The position numbers and the translations under genes are program-made. A stretch of DNA of 10,713 bases from JACRBK01 sp964427955 (lineage in GTDB: Bacteria; Chloroflexota; Anaerolineae; Aggregatilineales; Aggregatilineaceae). The notes under the pieces are model-generated. The model worked only from the letters and a program-made list of their open reading frames with translations. It had not been told where the DNA came from and did not search any database. The stretch is taken from NCBI GenBank assembly GCA_964427955.1, contig CAYRWY010000180.1, positions 1-10,713 on the forward strand, given 5' to 3'. Numbering within the stretch: the stretch's first letter is position 1; each line of letters begins with the position of its first letter. This document shows positions 1 through 6,831 of the stretch, one piece after another.

Positions 1-25
1 TTCCCGGTTCACTTTGGATGAGATC

Positions 26-44
26 CTAGGGGTGCCTAGTTTTT
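26..44 (+). terminator. Weak possible rho-independent terminator
   Basis: A short hairpin with arms CTAGG and CCTAG around a four-base GGTG loop is followed directly by five T residues on the plus strand. It could end a plus-strand gene lying left of the window. The stem is only five base pairs and AT-containing, so it may equally be chance. No gene is recognisable between position 1 and the end of the PucR gene at 200. Confidence 0.25.
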
Positions 45-187
45 CAACAGAATCACGCTGGTGCTCCCCTACGAGTCTTACAAAGTGTCGGTCGATGAAC
101 CAGGGGGAGCGGCGCCGCTGCGCCCTGCTTTGAGAGATTGAGAATTGTCCCTCAAAAATCCGGGTCTTGATGCCCGTCCGCCTCTGA

Positions 188-208
188 ATTCTGTAAGGGC
201 TACAGAAT
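188..208 (-). other. Perfect hairpin across the PucR stop codon
   Basis: Arms ATTCTGTA and TACAGAAT (8 bp, perfect) flank the 5-base loop AGGGC. The hairpin covers the TAG stop codon of the PucR gene at 200-202. No T-run follows it on the minus strand, so it is not a classical intrinsic terminator. It might stabilise or process the 3' end of the transcript. Confidence 0.3.
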
Positions 209-1813
209 CCGCCGTATCCTCAAGGCCAGATGCACGGCCAGGCGCGTTTCGGGATTTTCCAGGTCCAGCCCGCTGATCTCCTTGATGCGGTCCATGCGGT
301 AGAGCAGGGTGTTGCGGTGGACGTGCAGGCGCTTGGCGGTGCGCGTCAGGTTGCCGTGCTCCTCGAAGAACGCTTCGAGCGTGATCAGAAACTCGGAATT
401 TTGCGGCGTTTCCTCGGTCAGCGGTCCCAGCGTCTCGAAATAGAATTTGCGCAGCTCCGGCGATCCGGCCAGCAGCGACAGCAGCCGGTAGACGCCCATC
501 TCGCGGAAGGCCAGCGGAGTAGTCAGCCGCCACTGCTGCCCGGTCCGGTACGCGGCGACGGCCTGTTGGAAGCTCTCGCGCCAGGCGCGCAGATGGCTGG
601 TGCTCTGGCCCATGCCGGTCGCGATCTCCGCGCCGTAACGTTCGGCCACGCGCCCCTGCACGGCCAGCGCCAGGTCGCGCGCGTTGTTCTCGTCCCCTTC
701 GCAGAAGACGATCACTTCCGTGCCGTACGGTTGGACCAGCGCGCCAAAGCCGAGCGCGCCCGCCTGCTCGTTGCACAGGGCTTCGACCTGCCGGGCCGTG
801 GGTGTATTTTCGCGCAGGCCGCCCATGTAAAGCGTCGTGTACTGCTGCTCCGGTTGGTAGCCGAGCCGCGTCAGGCGCAGCATGGCCTCGTTTTCGCTGA
901 TCATCCCGCCCAGGAATTGTTCGAGCACATTACCCTGGACACGCTTCTGCGCCTCGCGGATGGCTTTCTCTTTCGCCATTTCCAGGGCACAGACCGCCGC
1001 GCCGCTGCGTGTGATCGCCATGTCCAGCGCGTCGTAAGACTCGGTGGCGGACAGGATCACCGACAAAAAGCCGCGTCCCATCTTCCCGGCCACAATCGGG
1101 GCGACCAGGCGCTGCAAGCCGAACTGCGTCAGCGGGATCGCCACCGGGTCCGGGCTGGCCTGGGCAACTTCCATCCGGTCACGGAACAGGGCAGGTAGGG
1201 AATTGATGTCGTAGAGGGATTCTTCGATGGCGCTCCAGTTGGGCAGCTCGGTCAGCGGTCCGGTGGCGGCCAGGGGGCGCAGGCGCTTGTCCTGCACGAT
1301 CACGGTCTTGCCGCTGGTCGTCGCCAGGGCCTTGACCACGGCTTCCAGCCCCCGATTTTCGGTGGACAGTTGGAGCAGTTGCTCGCGGATTTCGCGCCCG
1401 CGCTCGTCCGAGGCAACCGAGTTGCCCAGCAGCACCTGGGCGACCTGGCGCTCGACGTAGCGCAGTTGGCAGGTGTCGGGCAGGCGCAGCAGCGGGATGC
1501 CCAACTCGTCCGCCGCGGCCTGGGCCGGACGCCCGATCTCGCCCAGCACGCCAATCGCGCTGACCGCCGTCTCGGCCAGGTCACGGATCAGGCTGACCAG
1601 CGTGAGCTTGTCGCTCAACAGGCGCAGGGCGTCCAGCGACAGCAGCACCATCTCGCCGCCTTGCAGGTCGGGCAGCGCGGGCGGGCGGGTGTGCAGGACG
1701 TAGACCCAGGTGACCGTGCGGTGCAGGCCCTGGTGTCCGGCCACGATGGTGATGCCCGTCGGCAGCGCCTGGCGGAGCAGGTCTTGGACTTTTATCGTGC
1801 TCTGTCCTGGCAT
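200..1813 (-). CDS. PucR-family transcriptional regulator
   Basis: This 537-residue cytoplasmic protein has the usual PucR-family layout. An N-terminal PucR (purine catabolism regulator-type) sensing domain spans about residues 8-130, a GAF-like middle about 150-290, a CdaR/GGDEF-like segment about 300-420, and a C-terminal helix-turn-helix about 480-537. The last contains the family hallmark 'HVHRNTLLYRMDRI' at 497-510, which assigns the family with confidence. Known relatives control purine, proline, sugar-acid or GABA use, usually acting on a neighbouring gene; the effector here cannot be read. The gene lies 124 bases downstream of the glutamine synthetase gene on the same strand, so the two may share a transcript and the protein may regulate it or the divergent sensor genes. 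The chosen ATG puts the conserved 'VQDLL' at residues 9-13, where the family expects it. Confidence 0.93.
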   Translation of the reverse strand: MPGQSTIKVQDLLRQALPTGITIVAGHQGLHRTVTWVYVLHTRPPALPDLQGGEMVLLSLDALRLLSDKLTLVSLIRDLAETAVSAIGVLGEIGRPAQAAADELGIPLLRLPDTCQLRYVERQVAQVLLGNSVASDERGREIREQLLQLSTENRGLEAVVKALATTSGKTVIVQDKRLRPLAATGPLTELPNWSAIEESLYDINSLPALFRDRMEVAQASPDPVAIPLTQFGLQRLVAPIVAGKMGRGFLSVILSATESYDALDMAITRSGAAVCALEMAKEKAIREAQKRVQGNVLEQFLGGMISENEAMLRLTRLGYQPEQQYTTLYMGGLRENTPTARQVEALCNEQAGALGFGALVQPYGTEVIVFCEGDENNARDLALAVQGRVAERYGAEIATGMGQSTSHLRAWRESFQQAVAAYRTGQQWRLTTPLAFREMGVYRLLSLLAGSPELRKFYFETLGPLTEETPQNSEFLITLEAFFEEHGNLTRTAKRLHVHRNTLLYRMDRIKEISGLDLENPETRLAVHLALRIRRIL

Positions 1814-1816
1814 CGG

Positions 1817-1822
1817 TTCCTC
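1817..1822 (-). promoter_or_regulatory. Ribosome binding site of the PucR gene, short spacing
   Basis: On the minus strand GAGGAA precedes the ATG at 1813 by only three bases (four counted from the AGGA core). The motif is strong but closer than the usual 5-9 bases, which may lower translation. No better in-frame start is visible upstream. Confidence 0.45.
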
Positions 1823-1839
1823 ATGTGCGGGCGATAGCA

Positions 1840-1921
1840 GTTGACAGTGATCAGTGATCAGTTTTCAGTAAAAACATGAGGGGCCGCTGCCCACTGAAAC
1901 TGAAAACTGTTAACTGTCAAC
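1840..1921. repeat. Heptamer-based imperfect inverted repeat between two genes
   Basis: The outer arms at 1840-1848 (GTTGACAGT) and 1913-1921 (ACTGTCAAC) pair perfectly, as do the inner arms 1859-1869 (CAGTTTTCAGT) and 1899-1909 (ACTGAAAACTG). Ten bases are unpaired on the left and three on the right. Both arms are runs of heptamers: AGTGATC, AGTGATC, AGTTTTC on the left, and ACTGAAA, ACTGTTA, ACTGTCA, ACTAACA on the right. An overlapping pair, CCTCATGT (1819-1826) and ACATGAGG (1874-1881), also exists. The composition is AT-richer than the flanking genes. Similar short-period intergenic repeats occur in cyanobacterial and Chloroflexota genomes, as far as I recall. In the transcript it would fold between the ligase and PucR genes and could attenuate or process the message. 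Confidence 0.7.
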
Positions 1922-1937
1922 TAACAACCTGTCTTCA

Positions 1938-3287
1938 CTAATAAACACTCAGATAGCGGTCGAGTTCCCAGGGGCTGACGACCGGCAGATATTCGTTCCA
2001 TTCGAGCCGCTTGGCTTCCTGGAAGCGTTCGAACAACTGCAAGCCCAGCGCCTCACGCGCCAGCTCGCTGCTCTCGAACTCGTCCAGCGCTTCGCCGAGC
2101 GACATGGGCAGGCGCGTCAGATGACGCTGACGCTGCGAAACCTGGTACAACTCTTCTTCGGCAGCGGGCGGCAGGGCCAGGTGATCGTGAATGCCGCGCA
2201 GCCCGGCGTGCAGCAGCGCCGCCAGGGCCAGGTAAGGATTGCTGCTGGGATCGGTGCAGCGCATCTCGATCCGGGTGCCGGGTTGGTGCGGATCGGACAG
2301 GCGCGGCACGCGCAGCAGCGCGCCCCGGTTGAGCTGGGCCCAGGTGACGTAGATCGGCGCTTCCTGGCCCGACATCAGGCGCTTGTAACTGTTGACCGAA
2401 GGCGCCAACACGGCACAGATTTCCCGCGCATAGGCCATCTGCCCGGCCAGGAAGGATTGAGCCTCGCCGGACAGTCCGTAATCGTTCGAGTCGTCCGAAA
2501 AGCGGTTGCAGCCATCATTCAGATCGCACAACCACTGGTGCAGGTGCATTCCGTTGCCCGGCGCGTGGGTGATGGGCTTGGGCATGAAGGTCGCGATGCG
2601 CCCCTCCTGGCGGGCAATCGCGCGCACGGCCATGCGCGTCGTCACGATGGCGTCCGCCGCGTGGAGCGCCGGGGCCGGGATCAGGTCGATCTCGTGCTGG
2701 CCGCCGCCCACTTCGTGATGCCCCGATTCCACGACGATGCCCATGCTGTGCAAGGCATCGCTCACCCGCGTGCGGATCACGCGCGCTACTCCATCCGGCG
2801 CGTCGAAATACCCCTGATGGTCATCCGGCTGGAACGGCTGCCCGCTGGGGGTCTCGCGGAACAGGTAAAATTCCAGTTCAGGAGAGACACTGTAGGTCAG
2901 GCCGAGTTCCGCCGCGGTGTCGATAGCCCGGCGCAGCGCCCCCCGCGGATCGCCGGGGAACGGCTGCCCATTCGGCGTATACACGTCGCACACCAGGCGC
3001 GCCGTGCGTCCCACGTCCGGGCGCAGCGTCTCCCAGGGCAGGATCGCGAACGTGGTCGGATCGGGCCGCAGGATCATGTCGGCCTCGGCGATCCGGGCAA
3101 ATCCTTCCACCGCAGACCCGTCGAACCAGACGCCTTGTTCCAGCGCGATCGGGAGGTGGTTGGCGTCAATGGTGACGGTCTTGATCATCCCAACCACGTC
3201 CGTAAATTGAAGATCAATGGACCGTACATCCTGATCGCGGGCAAGTCGAGGTAAATCATTGGGCTGCAACAAGGAAGAAGTAGTCAT
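1938..3287 (-). CDS. glnA: Type I glutamine synthetase family ligase
   Basis: At 449 residues this is a complete GS-I protein, the size of the alpha (Bacillus-type) form without the long insert of adenylylated enzymes. The family joins glutamate to ammonia (or an amine) using ATP, as a cytoplasmic dodecamer. Visible motifs are FDGS at 55-58, SPELEFY at 135-141, HHEV...GQHEID at 190-201, MPKP at 235-238, GNGMHLH at 244-250, NSYKRL at 299-304, QEAP at 308-311, RIEMR at 339-343 and DPSSNPYL at 346-353. Metal ligands equivalent to E. coli Glu212, Glu220, His269 and Glu357 are present. Two positions differ: Ala59 where classical enzymes have Ser53 of the ammonium site, and Pro243 where they have Asn264 of the glutamate loop. 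I recall both in actinobacterial GlnA2-type gamma-glutamylpolyamine synthetases. The family is certain; ammonium as the substrate is only likely. It is transcribed away from the binding-protein gene and towards PucR. Confidence 0.93.
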   Translation of the reverse strand: MTTSSLLQPNDLPRLARDQDVRSIDLQFTDVVGMIKTVTIDANHLPIALEQGVWFDGSAVEGFARIAEADMILRPDPTTFAILPWETLRPDVGRTARLVCDVYTPNGQPFPGDPRGALRRAIDTAAELGLTYSVSPELEFYLFRETPSGQPFQPDDHQGYFDAPDGVARVIRTRVSDALHSMGIVVESGHHEVGGGQHEIDLIPAPALHAADAIVTTRMAVRAIARQEGRIATFMPKPITHAPGNGMHLHQWLCDLNDGCNRFSDDSNDYGLSGEAQSFLAGQMAYAREICAVLAPSVNSYKRLMSGQEAPIYVTWAQLNRGALLRVPRLSDPHQPGTRIEMRCTDPSSNPYLALAALLHAGLRGIHDHLALPPAAEEELYQVSQRQRHLTRLPMSLGEALDEFESSELAREALGLQLFERFQEAKRLEWNEYLPVVSPWELDRYLSVY

Positions 3288-3331
3288 AGGTCAGTTCCGC
3301 ATAGCTGATGATCGTTTGTACAATGATTCCC

Positions 3332-3340
3332 ATTATAACA
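3332..3340 (-). promoter_or_regulatory. Extended -10 promoter of the ligase gene
   Basis: On the minus strand the sequence reads TGTTATAAT, a perfect TATAAT with the TGn extension. No good -35 box lies 16-18 bases upstream, which fits an extended -10 promoter or one that needs an activator. Transcription would begin near 3325, leaving a leader of roughly 40 bases before the ATG at 3287. Confidence 0.6.
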
Positions 3341-3354
3341 AGGAGTTGTCAGCC

Positions 3355-3375
3355 GGGCATTGGTGCAACATGCCC
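3355..3375. promoter_or_regulatory. Candidate operator over the ligase -35 region
   Basis: GGGCAT and ATGCCC form perfect 6-bp arms around nine bases. The left arm falls exactly where the -35 box of the ligase promoter would be, and the site extends upstream from there. Related GGCATT/AATGCC and CATTGG/CCAATG pairs recur up to 3396. The position suits a dimeric regulator; which protein binds is unknown. Confidence 0.3.
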
Positions 3376-3411
3376 AACGGCCTGGAAATGCCAATGATGA
3401 AGATTTTGTGA

Positions 3412-3430
3412 AAAGTTGGCTCTCAACTTT
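3412..3430. promoter_or_regulatory. Candidate operator upstream of the plus-strand promoter
   Basis: AAAGTTG and CAACTTT form perfect 7-bp arms around the 5-base spacer GCTCT. The centre lies near -53 relative to the start predicted for the plus-strand promoter at 3439-3467, a usual place for an activator. PucR or a response regulator paired with the sensors are conceivable binders, but nothing in the sequence decides. Confidence 0.35.
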
Positions 3431-3438
3431 ATTCTAAC

Positions 3439-3467
3439 TTGACTTTAGAGGGGCGCTGTGTCATAGT
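3439..3467 (+). promoter_or_regulatory. Sigma70-like promoter for the binding protein and sensor genes
   Basis: TTGACT at 3439-3444 matches five of six -35 consensus bases, and CATAGT at 3462-3467 matches four of six -10 bases, with an ideal 17-base spacer. Transcription would begin near 3474, about 220 bases before the start codon at 3695. No terminator-like structure separates the three downstream genes. Confidence 0.5.
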
Positions 3468-3621
3468 GAGAATGGACTGGGTTAAGAGCGTAAATGAGGT
3501 TACCCTGCCCGGAAAACCCCTCGGTTGTACCGGTTGTGATTGGCTTTTGTAAATCTCCTGATGGGTCGAGGGCATTAGCGCAGAACCAGCAAATGAATAC
3601 AATAAGGTTGTGGGTCAGGCT

Positions 3622-3638
3622 CTCTCATTCCGTGAGAG
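3622..3638 (+). other. Small hairpin in the leader
   Basis: CTCTCA and TGAGAG form a perfect 6-bp stem with loop TTCCG in the leader of the binding-protein gene, about 56 bases before its start codon. No T-run follows, so it is not a terminator. It does not match a riboswitch class I know. Confidence 0.3.
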
Positions 3639-3680
3639 CAGCAAGTCGCTTCTCAATCTAGGACGGCAGAAGCCCTTTAT

Positions 3681-3687
3681 GGGGGGA
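3681..3687 (+). promoter_or_regulatory. Ribosome binding site of the binding-protein gene
   Basis: GGGGGGA lies seven bases before the ATG at 3695 and is the only strong purine run near it. The ATG at 3679 that overlaps this run is out of frame, so 3695 is the supported start. Confidence 0.6.
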
Positions 3688-3694
3688 CGGCGCT

Positions 3695-4894
3695 ATGTTA
3701 TCTAAAAAAGTAACACGGATCGTCGTTGGTGTCGTGTTGGCTTCAGTCTTGTTGAGCGCGTGTGGCGGCGACAAGAAGGAAGACAAAAACGAAAAGAAGA
3801 AACTGCTGATTGGGGGCACCCTGTGCCTCACCGGGATTCAGGCCCCGCTTGACATGGCGGGATCGTTGGGCGCGCAGCTCGCCGTCGAGGAGCTGAATCG
3901 CCAGGGCGGAGTTTTGGGACGCGAAGTGGAGTTCGTCAACATCGACGGCGCGAGCGACCCCGAGACGGTGCGCGCGGCGGCCCAGCAGTTGATTAAAGAT
4001 GGGGCGGTGGCTCTGATTGCGCCCTGCGACTTCGACTTCGGCAGCCCGGCCTCCCAAGAGGCCCAAAAGGCGGGGATCGTGAGCATCTCGACCTGCGCCT
4101 CGTCACCGCTCTTCAATTCGCAGGTGCTGGGCGACAAGCAGTTCACCCTGTCGATCTGGAATACGACGATGGGCGCGGCGGCAGCCGAATACGCTTATCG
4201 CGACCAGGGCTGGAAAACCGCTTACGTCATCACCGACACCTTCCTCGCATATACCACCTCGCTGAGCCAGTATTTCTCGGAAGATTTTTCTACGCTGGGT
4301 GGCGAAATCGTCGGCGAAGATACGTATACCCAGGGCGATGGCGACTTCTCGGCACAGTTGGAACGCCTCAAAGCACTGCCTACGCCGCCCGACATGTTGT
4401 ATATCTCGTCTTATATGCCCGACCTGGCCATGATCATCAACCTGATTCGCGACGCCGGGATCGAGACGCCTATCATGGGCGGGGACTCGTATGACGATCC
4501 CGCGCTGTTTGCGGCGCTGGGGGCCAAGAATGGCAACAATGTCATCTTCGTCACCCACGGCTGGATGAAACCCGAGTCCAACCAAAATATGTCGCACTTC
4601 CTTCAGCTCTACCAGGACAAATACGGCAAGCCCGCCGACACAGCCTTCATCGCCACTGGCTGGGATGTCGTCATGGTGTTGGCCCAGGCGATGAAGAAAG
4701 CCGGGACGACCGATGGCGCTCAAGTGGCCCTCGCCATGGAAAATACCGAGTTTGATCTGCTGACCGGTAAGCTCAAATGGTCGTCGGCGAGCACCGGCCA
4801 CGAACCGGATAAAGAAGCGGCCCTGGTCCAGGTGCAGGGCGGAACGCCCGCCTTCATCGGTTGGGGACGCCCCACCAATGTGCCGAAGCCTTAG
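3695..4894 (+). CDS. Lipoprotein solute-binding protein, branched-chain amino acid/amide type
   Basis: This 399-residue protein starts with a lipoprotein signal: basic residues at 4-8, a hydrophobic stretch at 9-22 and a lipobox LLSAC ending at Cys23, followed by a charged linker at 24-36. It should be anchored to the outer face of the membrane. The rest is one Peripla_BP_6 (LivJ/LivK/AmiC-like, type I) fold: 'LLIGGTLCLTG' at 37-47, 'AVEELNRQGGVLGREVEF' at 63-80, 'DPETVRAAAQQLI' at 88-100, the first-lobe end near 110-135, and second-lobe strands at 175-180 and 258-264. Relatives bind amino acids, amides, urea or aromatics; the ligand cannot be read here. The mature domain has three cysteines (44, 111, 134), leaving a disulfide possible. 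No transporter permease or ATPase follows; two membrane sensors do, starting 42 bases on, so a ligand-presenting role is plausible. Transport by distant partners remains an alternative. Confidence 0.9.
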   Translation: MLSKKVTRIVVGVVLASVLLSACGGDKKEDKNEKKKLLIGGTLCLTGIQAPLDMAGSLGAQLAVEELNRQGGVLGREVEFVNIDGASDPETVRAAAQQLIKDGAVALIAPCDFDFGSPASQEAQKAGIVSISTCASSPLFNSQVLGDKQFTLSIWNTTMGAAAAEYAYRDQGWKTAYVITDTFLAYTTSLSQYFSEDFSTLGGEIVGEDTYTQGDGDFSAQLERLKALPTPPDMLYISSYMPDLAMIINLIRDAGIETPIMGGDSYDDPALFAALGAKNGNNVIFVTHGWMKPESNQNMSHFLQLYQDKYGKPADTAFIATGWDVVMVLAQAMKKAGTTDGAQVALAMENTEFDLLTGKLKWSSASTGHEPDKEAALVQVQGGTPAFIGWGRPTNVPKP

Positions 4895-4936
4895 CCGCCG
4901 CATTCGTCGTCTGCAAGTCGATGGGATTTGACACTT

Positions 4937-6781
4937 ATGAACCAATCTGCCTTATCAACTGCCTCACCAGCGATTAAGCTGCCCCTCTGGCGGCAGTTGC
5001 GCTGGAACTTGATCTTTTCCTTTGTGCTTGTGGCGGCGATCCCGACCATTGTCGTGTCGGTGGTAACGATCAACCGCGCTCGGAGTCATGCCCGGACTCA
5101 GGTTATTGATCAGCTCTCGTCCGTGGCGGCCCTGAAACAAAGTGAAATCAGCCAGTGGTTGAATGCGGGCGAGCTGGCGATGGACACCATGTTGTCCGAT
5201 GAAATTCTGTCCACCCGGCTGGTGAGCTTTGCGGACAGCGCCTTCACGGATTCCGGCCAGCAAACGAGCACCAACCGTGCGCTGCAAAGCATCGTCGAAG
5301 GCAGTTCGCACTTTGAGAAAATGTTCCTCTACGATACAGAGGGGACGATCATCGCCTCTTCTGATCCGTTGGACGTCGGCAAGTCCGTCAGCAACCAGCC
5401 CTATTTTCAGGTCAGCCTGCACGCCAATTACGTTCAGGCTCCCATCTTCAACCTGAGCGCTAACCGGCTGGTGATGTATATCACGCGCCCGCTGCGCGGC
5501 AATCGCTTCGAAGCATCCGGCGTACTGGCCGGCCAATTGCAGCTTGATACGCTGTCGTCCATCATGACCGAGCGTACCGGTCTGGGGGAGTCGGGTGAAA
5601 CGTACCTGGTCAGCGGTGAGAACAACTTCTTCCTCACTCCCAGCCGTTTCGAGGGCTACACCCAGGACCAGATTTATCACAGCCGGGGTATCGACCAGGG
5701 GTTGAGCGGCGAGAGCGGTTCGGGGGTGTACCCCGGCTATCGCGGTATCAGCGTGTTCGGGGTCTACCACTGGATTCCGGAAGTGCAGGCGGCGCTGCTG
5801 GCCGAATACGACGAAAGCGAAGCCCTTCAGACCTTCTCCGGCGTGCAGAACTTCAGTATTGCGCTGACTCTGTTAGCCGCTCTGGTCGCGGTCGTGATCG
5901 GGCTGATCGCCGCGACCAGCGTGTCGCGCCCCCTGGGGGTTCTGACCCGGACGGCGCAGCGCATCGCGAGCGGTGACCTGAGCCAGCGCGTGGAACTCCG
6001 CCAGCGGAATGAGCTGGGTGTGCTGGCGCGCACCTTCAACGCGATGACCGAGCAGCTTCAAGACCTGGTCGGCAACCTGGAAAGCCGCGTGCAGGCCCGT
6101 ACCAAAGACCTGCAACTGGCCGCCCAGGTGTCCGAGCAGATCTCCTCGATCCTGGACGTCGATCAACTGCTGTCCCAGGTGGTGGAGCTGACCCGCGCGA
6201 ACTTCGATCTTTACCATGCCCATATCTATCTGCTCGATCCCAGCGGCGACCATCTGGTCCTGGAAGCTGGGGCGGGCGAGCCGGGGCGTATCATGAAAAT
6301 GAGCCACCACAGCATCCCGCTCAAAGCGGAACGCAGCCTGGTGGCCCGGGCTGCCCGGGACCTGACCCCGGTCATCGTCGATGACGTGACGCAGGCCCCC
6401 GGCTTCTTGCCGAACCCGCTGCTGCCGAATACGCGCTCTGAAGCGGCCTTTCCGGTGGCGGTTGGGGATCGTCTTTTCGGCGTGATGGACGTGCAGTCCG
6501 AGCATGTGGCCCGGTTCGATGCGGACCTGCTGGCCGTGCTTTCTACCCTGGCAGGCCAGGTGGCCATCGCTCTGGACAACGCCCGCTTGTTCTCCGAAGT
6601 GGAGCGCACCAGCCGCCATGAGCAGGCACTCAGCGCCATCATGCAGCAGGTGCAGCAGGCGACCACCGTGGACGAAGTGCTGCAAGCCGTCGTGCGCGAA
6701 TTGGGCCGCAGCCTGAAAGTACCGCACACCGCTATCGAGTTGCAGTTGCCGTCCGACCTCAGCAGCGTGCAATCCGGTTGA
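4937..6781 (+). CDS. Membrane sensor with Cache, HAMP and GAF domains, no output domain
   Basis: The protein has 614 residues from the ATG at 4937. A TTG at 4928 would add three residues, but the GGGA at 4923-4926 is better placed for the ATG. A transmembrane helix at about 25-45 is followed by an extracytoplasmic dCache-like region at about 46-300 ('LYDTEGTIIASSDPLDVGKS' at 131-150). A second helix lies at 306-328, HAMP at 328-380, a coiled linker with 'LESRVQARTKDL' at 381-392, and a GAF domain at about 395-555 with 'LPNPLLPNTRSEAAFPV'. After the GAF the chain starts another helix (557-595) and ends; no histidine kinase, GGDEF, EAL, phosphatase or methyl-accepting signalling domain is present. 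It may therefore act through a partner, most simply the sensor encoded 50 bases downstream, whose HAMP and linker are closely similar. The domain calls are secure; the signal and output are unknown. Confidence 0.88.
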   Translation: MNQSALSTASPAIKLPLWRQLRWNLIFSFVLVAAIPTIVVSVVTINRARSHARTQVIDQLSSVAALKQSEISQWLNAGELAMDTMLSDEILSTRLVSFADSAFTDSGQQTSTNRALQSIVEGSSHFEKMFLYDTEGTIIASSDPLDVGKSVSNQPYFQVSLHANYVQAPIFNLSANRLVMYITRPLRGNRFEASGVLAGQLQLDTLSSIMTERTGLGESGETYLVSGENNFFLTPSRFEGYTQDQIYHSRGIDQGLSGESGSGVYPGYRGISVFGVYHWIPEVQAALLAEYDESEALQTFSGVQNFSIALTLLAALVAVVIGLIAATSVSRPLGVLTRTAQRIASGDLSQRVELRQRNELGVLARTFNAMTEQLQDLVGNLESRVQARTKDLQLAAQVSEQISSILDVDQLLSQVVELTRANFDLYHAHIYLLDPSGDHLVLEAGAGEPGRIMKMSHHSIPLKAERSLVARAARDLTPVIVDDVTQAPGFLPNPLLPNTRSEAAFPVAVGDRLFGVMDVQSEHVARFDADLLAVLSTLAGQVAIALDNARLFSEVERTSRHEQALSAIMQQVQQATTVDEVLQAVVRELGRSLKVPHTAIELQLPSDLSSVQSG

Positions 6782-6815
6782 TGCACTATCACCTGGCAGT
6801 TTGAAGGTTTAAGAT

Positions 6816-6822
6816 GGGAAAG
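6816..6822 (+). promoter_or_regulatory. Probable ribosome binding site of the large sensor gene
   Basis: GGGAAAG lies nine bases before the ATG at 6832. The ATG at 6814 that overlaps it meets a stop within four codons, which leaves 6832 as the supported start. Confidence 0.4.
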
Positions 6823-6831
6823 TAGCGAGAT

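Larger units (their letters stand above)
3288..3694. other. Divergent control region
   Basis: These 407 bases separate the minus-strand ligase gene from the plus-strand binding-protein gene and are clearly AT-richer than the coding DNA. From left to right they hold an extended -10 promoter for the ligase, a GGGCAT inverted repeat, an AAAGTTG inverted repeat, a sigma70-like promoter for the plus-strand genes, and a leader of about 220 bases with a small hairpin. I see neither a convincing gene nor a known riboswitch in it. Confidence 0.75.

Noticed and set aside
108..119. Perfect 12-base palindrome AGCGGCGCCGCT, with GCTCCC/GGGAGC arms nearby at 63-68 and 105-110
   Set aside because: It is GC-only, has no loop or T-run, and the outer arms leave a 36-base loop. 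Nothing supports a terminator or operator role.
230..1198. A 322-codon open frame on the plus strand
   Set aside because: It is the antisense shadow of the PucR gene, whose conserved helix-turn-helix and PucR domain leave no doubt about the coding strand.
2121..3254. A 377-codon open frame on the plus strand
   Set aside because: It is antisense to the glutamine synthetase family gene, whose active-site motifs are all intact.
3494..3661. A 55-codon open frame in the leader of the binding-protein gene, beginning MRLPCPENPS
   Set aside because: Only a weak AAGAG precedes it and it has no recognisable motif or run of one amino acid as in attenuator peptides. A frame of this length is expected fairly often by chance.
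4928..4936. TTG start three codons upstream of the small sensor's ATG
   Set aside because: The GGGA at 4923-4926 is only one base away from this TTG but ten bases from the ATG at 4937, so the ATG is better supported.
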